From an uncultured Oscillospiraceae bacterium (lineage in GTDB: Bacteria; Bacillota; Clostridia; Oscillospirales; Oscillospiraceae): a stretch of 5,714 nucleotides of DNA. The translations under genes were made by a program, and so were the position numbers. Shown here in pieces: positions 1-4,715 of this stretch; the stretch's first letter is position 1, and the number at the start of each line of letters is the position of its first letter. The notes beneath the pieces were generated by a model. It saw only the letters and a list, made by a program, of their open reading frames with translations, ran no database searches and was not told the origin of the DNA. The stretch spans positions 1 to 5,714 of the forward strand of contig CANRNA010000124.1 in the NCBI GenBank assembly GCA_947631805.1, given 5' to 3'.

Positions 1-740
1 ATGTTCAGCAGCATGCCGATGATGCCGATGATGATGATGTACATCAGCATGGGCGCCGACTCAAAGGTGCCGGACAGAGCGCGGATGCGCATGCCGAGGC
101 CCGCCTGGGCGCCGGTGGATTCGGCGGCCAGCAGGGTGGTCAGGCCCGCGCCCAGGCCCAGGCGCACGGCGGTGATGATGAAGGGGACCGTGGCCGGGAG
201 GGTGATGCGGAAGAAGATGTCCATGTCCTTGGCCCCCAGGACCCGGGCCGCCTTCACCAGCGTGGTGTCGATGTTGGCGATGCCGCCGTAGATGGTCACG
301 CACATGGTCATGAAGGTGCATATCCAGATCAGGATGATGGCCGGGGTCTTGCCCACGCCCACCATGATCACGATCAGGGGCGCGTAGGCAAGAGCGGGGA
401 TGTTCCGGATGAAGTTGATCCAGGGCATGAGTATCTTCTGCACCGGGGTGTACCAGGCCATGAGGAATGCCACGGGAATGGCGGTGACGAAGCCAAGGCC
501 GAAGCCTGCGGCCACGCAGATCATGCTGCTGCAGAAGTCCTTCCACAGCACCTTCCGCTCAACGGCCATCTTGGGGAAGGACTCAATGAAGGTCTTGCCG
601 ATGAAGGGGAAGCTGCGGCCTGTGGACTTGCCCAGACTGAGCAGATACCACACCACGAGGGCCACGGCCAGGGAGATCAGGAGCCAGACCTTGTTGCTCA
701 AGGGCTTTTTCTTGATCTTTTCGGGCTTTTTCTCATTCAA
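1..740 (-). CDS. ABC transporter permease, SsuC/TauC type (C-terminus cut by window edge)
   Basis: Inner-membrane permease subunit of a nitrate/sulfonate/taurine-type ABC importer. It would pair with an ATPase and a periplasmic or lipid-anchored binding protein, both outside the window. The frame is open for 246 residues to the left edge. After a Lys-rich cytoplasmic start (residues 2-17) comes TM1 (about 18-36). Further hydrophobic segments lie near 73-94, 114-127 and 133-150, and a last one near 231-245 is cut off. The ATPase-contact EAA loop is at about 163-186 (KAARVLGA, then ITLPATVP), as in SsuC. AAESTGAQAGLG at 205-216 matches the family's conserved region after the EAA loop. Only the last residues appear to be missing. 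TTG is chosen as start because an in-frame TGA lies three codons upstream (747-749) and AAAGAG sits 9 nt before it. The substrate (sulfonate, taurine, nitrate or a thiamine precursor) cannot be told from a permease alone. Confidence 0.85.
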   Translation of the reverse strand, partial: MNEKKPEKIKKKPLSNKVWLLISLAVALVVWYLLSLGKSTGRSFPFIGKTFIESFPKMAVERKVLWKDFCSSMICVAAGFGLGFVTAIPVAFLMAWYTPVQKILMPWINFIRNIPALAYAPLIVIMVGVGKTPAIILIWICTFMTMCVTIYGGIANIDTTLVKAARVLGAKDMDIFFRITLPATVPFIITAVRLGLGAGLTTLLAAESTGAQAGLGMRIRALSGTFESAPMLMYIIIIGIIGMLLN

Positions 741-749
741 GTCGCATCA

Positions 750-755
750 CTCTTT
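750..755 (-). promoter_or_regulatory. ribosome binding site deciding the TTG start of the permease
   Basis: On the minus strand AAAGAG, within a purine-rich run (GGAAAGAAAAGAG), stands 9 nt before the TTG at 738-740. The nearby ATG (745-747) is out of frame with the permease and gives only a four-codon ORF. The next in-frame TTG, 13 codons later, has no Shine-Dalgarno-like sequence. This supports TTG as the start, though a one-base sequence error near the ATG cannot be excluded. Confidence 0.5.
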
Positions 756-780
756 TCTTTCCAAATTTTGCTGTTCCGCT

Positions 781-804
781 GTCCTCTCCCGCCGGAGAAG
801 GGAC
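781..804 (-). other. small hairpin in the permease leader
   Basis: An imperfect inverted repeat: a 4-bp outer stem (GTCC/GGAC), a two-base bulge, then a 5-bp inner stem (TCTCC/GGAGA) closing a 4-base loop. It lies inside the predicted leader of about 75 nt between the minus-strand promoter and the permease start. No T-run follows, so it is not an intrinsic terminator, and I recognise no riboswitch class. It may be chance in GC-rich DNA. Confidence 0.25.
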
Positions 805-822
805 CCAAAAGAGCATAGAAGT

Positions 823-851
823 ATGATATCACAATTATGACTTATGCGCAA
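823..851 (-). promoter_or_regulatory. SigA-type promoter of the permease gene
   Basis: Read on the minus strand: -35 TTGCGC (plus positions 846-851), a 17-bp spacer, and -10 TATCAT (823-828). A TGn extended -10 lies directly in front and would compensate for the weak -35. The predicted start is near 816, giving a leader of about 75 nt. The -35 box is also one arm of a perfect inverted repeat (846-864), consistent with repressor control. Confidence 0.6.
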
Positions 852-864
852 GAGACAGTTGCGC
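846..864. promoter_or_regulatory. inverted repeat GCGCAA-N7-TTGCGC, candidate operator
   Basis: Perfect 6-bp arms separated by 7 bp. The left arm (846-851) is exactly the -35 element of the minus-strand permease promoter, so a dimeric regulator bound here would block RNA polymerase. Spacing and symmetry fit a helix-turn-helix dimer site, but I do not recognise the motif as belonging to a known regulator family. Confidence 0.35.
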
Positions 865-896
865 TGATTTTTGTATAAAATGCTCTATTTGCGATT

Positions 897-911
897 TTTT
901 CGGCGCGAAAA
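897..911. repeat. inverted repeat TTTTCG-N3-CGAAAA
   Basis: Perfect 6-bp arms with a 3-bp centre, in the AT-rich stretch between the two divergent promoters, 43 bp upstream of the nagB -35 box. It could be a regulator site or an upstream AT-rich element. With flanking A and T runs and no repeated copy in the window, it could also be chance. Confidence 0.25.
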
Positions 912-953
912 TGTAAAAAAACTCTGAAAAAGATGCGGAGGCTTTGGCTGTTC

Positions 954-983
954 TTGACAAGAGGCAGGGCCCCTTGCTAGAAT
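954..983 (+). promoter_or_regulatory. strong SigA-type promoter of the nagB-nagA operon
   Basis: Consensus -35 TTGACA (954-959), an 18-bp spacer, -10 TAGAAT (978-983) with a TGn extension directly before it. The predicted start is near 990, giving a short leader of about 28 nt that leaves no room for a riboswitch. An 8-bp palindrome, GGATATCC (986-993), overlaps the predicted start and might be a repressor site. I saw no clear cre box. Confidence 0.8.
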
Positions 984-1005
984 GGGGATATCCATAACCA
1001 CAGAG

Positions 1006-1013
1006 AAAAGGAG
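1006..1013 (+). promoter_or_regulatory. ribosome binding site of the nagB homologue
   Basis: AAAAGGAG ends 5 nt before the ATG at 1019. It is close to the ideal Shine-Dalgarno and fixes the start codon. Confidence 0.8.
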
Positions 1014-1018
1014 ACGCC

Positions 1019-1834
1019 ATGGACTATTTCAATATCCCGGCCCGGGAGCTGGGCGAGGGCGCCAGGATACCCCTGCGGGTGCTGGGGGACTCCGGCGAGG
1101 TGTTTTATGAGCTGGCTCTGGAGATGGTGAACGCCATCCGGGAGAGCAACGCCGCCGGGCGGCGGACCGTGTTCATCTGCCCGGTGGGACCGGTGGGGCA
1201 GTACCCGGTGTTCGTGCGCCTGGTGAACCGGGAGGGCCTGAGCCTGAAAAACTGCTGGTTTTTCAACATGGACGAATATCTGAACGACGACGGGACCTAC
1301 ATCGACCAGGACAGCCCCCTGTCCTTCCGGGGCTTCATGGCCAAAAACGTGTACGGTAAAATAGACCCGGCGCTGCTCATGCCGCCGGAGCAGCGGCTGT
1401 TCCCCGACCCGGCCGACCCGGGAAAGGTGGACAGGCTCATCGACCAGCTGGGCGGGGTGGACGTGGCCTTCGGCGGCATCGGCATCAACGGCCACCTGGC
1501 CTTCAACGAGGCCAGGGACGACATGACCCCCGACCAGTTCGCCGCCCAGGGCACAAGAGTGCTGACCATGAGCCCGGAGACCCGCACGGCCAACGCCATC
1601 GGCGACCGGGGCGGGGCCATAGATGCCATGCCCTCCAAGGCCGTCACCATCGGCATCCGGCAGATACTGTCGGCTAAAAAGGTGCGGCTGGGGGTGTTCC
1701 GCCCCTGGCACCGGGCGGTGGTGCGCCAGGCGGCCTACGGGCCGGTGACGGCCCACTTCCCGGCCAGCCTGCTGCAAAACCACCCGGACGCGGTCATATT
1801 TGTCAACAACGTGGCCGCGGAGCAGGCCTTCTGA
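1019..1834 (+). CDS. nagB: NagB-like glucosamine-6-phosphate deaminase/isomerase with divergent phosphate loop
   Basis: 271 residues, the usual NagB length. The expected reaction is glucosamine-6-phosphate to fructose-6-phosphate plus ammonia, in the cytoplasm. Conserved NagB features: NMDEY at 83-87 (D85 matches E. coli D72), GIGINGHLAFNE at 153-164 (H159 and E164 match H143 and E148), and ETR at 187-189 (R189 matches phosphate-binding R172). N157 stands where E. coli has D141; Asn is also seen in Bacillus NagB, so this is not a defect. Two differences are notable. The N-terminal TG(S/G)TP phosphate loop is replaced by CPVGPVGQYP (54-63), and active-site K208 is replaced by R232. It shares a promoter with nagA, whose start is one base past this stop, which strongly supports an amino-sugar role. 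Family assignment is firm; the exact substrate is less so, and another sugar-phosphate isomerase activity is possible. Confidence 0.85.
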   Translation: MDYFNIPARELGEGARIPLRVLGDSGEVFYELALEMVNAIRESNAAGRRTVFICPVGPVGQYPVFVRLVNREGLSLKNCWFFNMDEYLNDDGTYIDQDSPLSFRGFMAKNVYGKIDPALLMPPEQRLFPDPADPGKVDRLIDQLGGVDVAFGGIGINGHLAFNEARDDMTPDQFAAQGTRVLTMSPETRTANAIGDRGGAIDAMPSKAVTIGIRQILSAKKVRLGVFRPWHRAVVRQAAYGPVTAHFPASLLQNHPDAVIFVNNVAAEQAF

Positions 1835-1835
1835 G

Positions 1836-2978
1836 ATGGAGAGCGTGCTTTTCCGGGACGGCCGCATCTATGAAAACGGCCGGTTCCGGCGGGGGGACCT
1901 GCTGGTGGCGGACGGCCGGATAGCCGACCCAGAGCAGGTCCCGCCCGGCCCCTGCCGGACGGTGGACCTGGCGGGGCGGATGCTGGTGCCGGGGTTCATA
2001 GACATCCACACCCACGGGGGCGGCGGGGTGGACGTGAACGCCGCCGACGGGGAGGGCTTTGCCAAAATATCCCGGTTTTTCGCCGCCCAGGGGACCACGG
2101 GCTGGCTGTGCAGCATCCTGACGGACACGCCGGAGCGCACCCTCTGGTCCATTGCCCAGGCGCGGGCCGCCATGGACGGGCCCGTGACCGGGGCGAGGCT
2201 GCTGGGTATCCACCTGGAGGGGCCCTTCCTGGCCCCGGCCTATAAGGGGGCCATGCCGGAGAGTTTGCTCCGGGCGGGGGATACGGCCCTGTTTCGCCGG
2301 TACCAGGACGCCGCGGGGGGCGGGGTGAAGTACATCACCGTGGCCCCGGAGGTGCCCGGCGTGGTGGAGATGATAGGCCATATCGCCGGAGAGGTGACCG
2401 TGGCCATCGGCCACTCCGGGGCGGACTATGAAACGGCCATAGCGGCCATAGACGCCGGGGCGCGGGCCGCCACCCATACCTTCAACGCCATGGGCCTTTT
2501 CCACCAGCACCGCCCGGCCATCATGGGAGCCGTGCTGGAGCGGGACGTGTTTTGCGAGGCGATATGCGACGGGCGGCACCTCCATCCCGGCACGGTGCGG
2601 ATGCTCCTGGCCTGCAAGGGCTGGGACAGGGTGGTGGCCGTCACCGACTCCATCCAGGCGGCGGGCCTGCCCGACGGCCGTTACAAGCTGGGGGTCAACG
2701 ACGTGGTGGTCCGGGAGGGGGACGCCCTTCTGGCGGACACCGGCGTGCGGGCCGGGTCCACATTGACCACCGGCCAGGCGCTGAAAAATCTCGTCCGGTT
2801 CACGGGCCAGAACGTGGAGCGGGTGCTGCCCCTTTTGACGGCAAACCCCGCCCGGCTGCTGGGCCTGGCGGGGAAGGGGGCCATAGCCCCCGGCATGGAC
2901 GCCGATTTGGTGGTGCTGGACGAGGCGCTGGACGTGCGGGCCACCTTCGTGGGAGGCCAGCAGGTCTGGGGGACGTAA
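1836..2978 (+). CDS. nagA: N-acetylglucosamine-6-phosphate deacetylase
   Basis: 380 residues, full family length. It hydrolyses N-acetylglucosamine-6-phosphate to glucosamine-6-phosphate and acetate in the cytoplasm, feeding the preceding NagB-like enzyme. It is an amidohydrolase-fold protein: a small beta domain from both termini flanks the barrel. Visible site residues are HTH at 58-60, E128 in GIHLEGPF, H193 in AIGHSGADY, H214 in THTFNAM, CDGRHLHP at 244-251, and D271 in AVTDS. E128, H193, H214 and D271 correspond to E. coli E131, H195, H216 and D273. The intact HxH, which E. coli lacks, points to a two-metal site of the Bacillus type. The ATG at 1836 is preferred over an in-frame TTG at 1800, which lies inside nagB and would add 12 residues unlike the family. 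Only weak purine-rich sequence precedes the ATG, so translation is probably coupled to nagB, whose stop is one base away. Confidence 0.95.
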   Translation: MESVLFRDGRIYENGRFRRGDLLVADGRIADPEQVPPGPCRTVDLAGRMLVPGFIDIHTHGGGGVDVNAADGEGFAKISRFFAAQGTTGWLCSILTDTPERTLWSIAQARAAMDGPVTGARLLGIHLEGPFLAPAYKGAMPESLLRAGDTALFRRYQDAAGGGVKYITVAPEVPGVVEMIGHIAGEVTVAIGHSGADYETAIAAIDAGARAATHTFNAMGLFHQHRPAIMGAVLERDVFCEAICDGRHLHPGTVRMLLACKGWDRVVAVTDSIQAAGLPDGRYKLGVNDVVVREGDALLADTGVRAGSTLTTGQALKNLVRFTGQNVERVLPLLTANPARLLGLAGKGAIAPGMDADLVVLDEALDVRATFVGGQQVWGT

Positions 2979-2979
2979 A

Positions 2980-3040
2980 GGATAAAAAAGAAAACCGGCG
3001 CGGCGCTCGGAATGAGCGCCGCGCCGTCGGTCTGCTTTTA
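2980..3040. terminator. bidirectional intrinsic terminator between nagA and the MATE gene
   Basis: A perfect 13-bp GC-rich stem (2996-3008 with 3014-3026) closes a 5-base loop, GGAAT. Read on the minus strand it is followed at once by a strong T-run (GGTTTTCTTTTTTA), making a textbook terminator 12 nt after the MATE stop. On the plus strand the tail (TCGGTCTGCTTTTA) is weaker and delayed. The same hairpin therefore probably ends nagA transcripts less sharply. The convergent genes leave only 59 bp between their stop codons. Confidence 0.85.
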
Positions 3041-4534
3041 CGCGGTCTGATGGGCCCGGCCCAGGGCGATGGACTTCCACTTCCCGGAGCGGTAGCGCAT
3101 GGCCATCAGGCCGGTGCGGATGCACTGGTCGGCCACCAGGGCTATCCACGCCCCCCACAGGCCCAGGTGGAAGACGTTTATCAGCACGGTGCACAAAATG
3201 GTCCGGATGCCCAGCACCGTCACCGCGATGGCAATGGCCGGGAAGCGGGTGTCCCCCGCGCCCCGAAGGCCGCCTGCCACGATGAACTGGTCGGCCTGGA
3301 AGGGCTGGCTGGCCGCCAGCAGATAGAGGATGGGCGCGCCCAGGTCGATTATCTCCCGGGAGTCCTTGAAAAGTCCGATGATCTCCCGGTTGAACAGTAC
3401 CATCAGCACCATCAGCACAAAGGAGGAGGCTATGCCCAGGTCCCGGGTCCGGCGCATGTATATGGCGGACATGTCGTAGCGCCGCTTGCCGATGGACTGG
3501 CCCATCAGGGTGGTGGCGGCGTTGGCGAAGGCCTGGCCCATCATGAAGGTCATGGACTGGACGTTCATGCACACCTGGTGGGCGGCGTAGACGGTGTCGC
3601 CCAGGCCGGTGACCTGGATGGTGTAGATGATGACGCCCGCCCGCATGAACAGCTGCTCCATCATGGAGGGGATGCCGATGCCCACCACCCGGCCCATGAG
3701 CTGCCGGTCAAAGGTGAAGCGCTCTCTTATGTCCAGATAGATGTAGTGCCGCTTGCCGAAGGACACGGCCATGGCGATGACGAAGGCCGTGGTCTGGCCG
3801 ATGACGGTGGCCCAGGAGGCCCCCGCCACGCCCATCTTGGGCACGCCGAAGTGGCCGTATATCATAATATAGTTGAAAAACAGGTTGATGACGTTTGCCA
3901 GGGTGTTGTATATCATGGGGGTGCGGGTGTCACCGATGCCCCGGAGGGCCGCCGTCACCGTGATGCCCAGACACAGGGGGATGAAGCCGTAGAGCTGGAT
4001 GTTCAGATAGGTCACGCCCTGGGCGAGGGTCTGCTCGCTGATGCCACGGCCGCCCATGATCCGTATCATGGGCTCGCTGAGGAACAGCCCCACCCCCATG
4101 AACAGCACCGACATGATAAGATTCAGCACGATGGCGTGGTTGAACACCCGGTTGGCCCCCTGCCGGTCCTGCTGGCCCCGGAAGCGGGCGATCATGGCCG
4201 TGGACCCCACGTTCATGGCCTGTATCATGGTCATGAGCAGGAACTTCGGCTGGGTGGCCAGACCCACCGCCGCCAGGGCGGCGATGCCCTCCTGGCCGGG
4301 CAGACGGCCCACCATCACCTGGTCGGCCATACTGGTCAGCTGGGTGAGCACCAGCTCCACCAGACTGGGCATGGCGATGAGTATCACATCCCGGTAGAGC
4401 TGACGGCCGGTTATGCCCTGGGGAACGGGCACCCTGCCCACCGGTCCGGCGGCGAGGGGAGAGTTCTCCTCTCCGTAGGGCAGATCGTCCAGCGCCGTGT
4501 ATACGGTCTTTCCCTCCGCGCTGCTCTTTCCCAT
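3038..4534 (-). CDS. MATE family multidrug/toxin efflux transporter
   Basis: 498 residues, a membrane antiporter that would export drugs or metabolites using a Na+ or H+ gradient. It has about twelve hydrophobic segments in two related halves. The internal duplication shows in LRGIGDTRTP (197-206) and LRGAGDTRFP (423-432), the conserved MATE signature at the same place in each half. TM1 begins near residue 48 (YRDVILIAMPSLVE), followed by MADQVMVGRL, typical of the family's first loop. The first 47 residues are hydrophilic and longer than the usual short N-terminus. The ATG is supported by GGAAAGGGG 7 nt upstream, so the extension appears real. It has its own promoter and terminator and is transcribed alone, towards nagA. 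The substrate cannot be read from sequence; the protein is nearer the general Clostridia MATE/NorM-like proteins than any named pump I can identify. Confidence 0.93.
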   Translation of the reverse strand: MGKSSAEGKTVYTALDDLPYGEENSPLAAGPVGRVPVPQGITGRQLYRDVILIAMPSLVELVLTQLTSMADQVMVGRLPGQEGIAALAAVGLATQPKFLLMTMIQAMNVGSTAMIARFRGQQDRQGANRVFNHAIVLNLIMSVLFMGVGLFLSEPMIRIMGGRGISEQTLAQGVTYLNIQLYGFIPLCLGITVTAALRGIGDTRTPMIYNTLANVINLFFNYIMIYGHFGVPKMGVAGASWATVIGQTTAFVIAMAVSFGKRHYIYLDIRERFTFDRQLMGRVVGIGIPSMMEQLFMRAGVIIYTIQVTGLGDTVYAAHQVCMNVQSMTFMMGQAFANAATTLMGQSIGKRRYDMSAIYMRRTRDLGIASSFVLMVLMVLFNREIIGLFKDSREIIDLGAPILYLLAASQPFQADQFIVAGGLRGAGDTRFPAIAIAVTVLGIRTILCTVLINVFHLGLWGAWIALVADQCIRTGLMAMRYRSGKWKSIALGRAHQTA

Positions 4535-4541
4535 GCCGTCG

Positions 4542-4550
4542 CCCCTTTCC
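4542..4550 (-). promoter_or_regulatory. ribosome binding site of the MATE gene
   Basis: On the minus strand GGAAAGGGG lies 7 nt before the ATG at 4532-4534. It supports this start and therefore the unusually long hydrophilic N-terminus of the transporter. Confidence 0.65.
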
Positions 4551-4580
4551 CAAGTCTATTTCTTCTATGTTTACTATGAA

Positions 4581-4609
4581 ATTCTACCTCTTATCCCGCC
4601 GCCCGTCAA
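4581..4609 (-). promoter_or_regulatory. SigA-type promoter of the MATE gene
   Basis: On the minus strand: -35 TTGACG (4604-4609), an ideal 17-bp spacer, and -10 TAGAAT (4581-4586). Each box has one mismatch to consensus. The predicted start is near 4574, leaving a leader of about 40 nt, too short for a known riboswitch. Confidence 0.75.
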
Positions 4610-4621
4610 TAACCGGGGCGG
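4599..4621. promoter_or_regulatory. inverted repeat over the MATE -35 region, candidate operator
   Basis: CCGCCC (4599-4604) and GGGCGG (4616-4621) form 6-bp arms with an 11-bp spacer, flanking and touching the -35 box. Efflux genes are often controlled by a local repressor such as MarR or TetR types, so the position is suggestive. No regulator gene is in the window, and short GC-only arms arise easily by chance in this DNA. Confidence 0.25.
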
Positions 4622-4671
4622 GCGTGTTCATAAAAGTTTCACAAATGAGACAAAAGCGCGCGGCAGACGGC

Positions 4672-4697
4672 GACGCCCGGGAGAGCTCCCGGGCGTC
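4672..4697 (-). terminator. strong hairpin downstream of the LarA-like gene, probable terminator
   Basis: A perfect 11-bp stem (4672-4682 with 4687-4697) closes a 4-base loop, GAGC. It lies 18 nt after the LarA-like stop codon on the minus strand and upstream of the MATE promoter. No T-run follows directly; the nearest is a short TTTT about 15 nt further on. It is therefore either an imperfect terminator or a 3' stabilising structure. Confidence 0.5.
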
Positions 4698-4715
4698 AGG
4701 TAATATTAAAATGTA

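Noticed and set aside
1..60. ATG-rich micro-repeat and a Met-rich plus-strand frame
   Set aside because: On the minus strand it encodes the Ile-rich last transmembrane segment of the permease (runs of ATC codons), so the repeat is codon usage, not a satellite.
741..1018. A possible riboswitch or small RNA in the divergent intergenic region
   Set aside because: The nagB leader is only about 28 nt. The permease leader has one small imperfect hairpin without a T-run, and I recognise no TPP, T-box or other aptamer core.
1487..1491. Asn in place of E. coli NagB D141 read as a dead active site
   Set aside because: Bacillus NagB also carries Asn in the GxNGH motif, so this is a normal family variant.
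977..1867. A 296-codon minus-strand frame covering the NagB homologue
   Set aside because: It is the mirror of the nagB coding frame, has no family resemblance, and would cover the nagB promoter and start.
1803..3572. A 589-codon open frame on the minus strand across nagA and the MATE 3' half
   Set aside because: It is antisense to nagA and out of frame with MATE, has a low-complexity His/Pro/Gly/Arg composition, and crosses the terminator hairpin. It is a shadow frame.
2552..4579. A 675-codon open frame on the plus strand across the MATE gene
   Set aside because: The predicted product is rich in His, Gly, Arg and Ala with no recognisable fold. It lies antisense to a clearly real MATE gene. 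Long antisense frames are common in GC-rich coding DNA with strong third-position bias.
4535..4715. A small gene or mobile-element end between the MATE and LarA-like genes
   Set aside because: The 68-codon plus-strand frame here overlaps the MATE 5' end, promoter and hairpin, and has no recognisable product. No terminal repeats or target duplications are visible.
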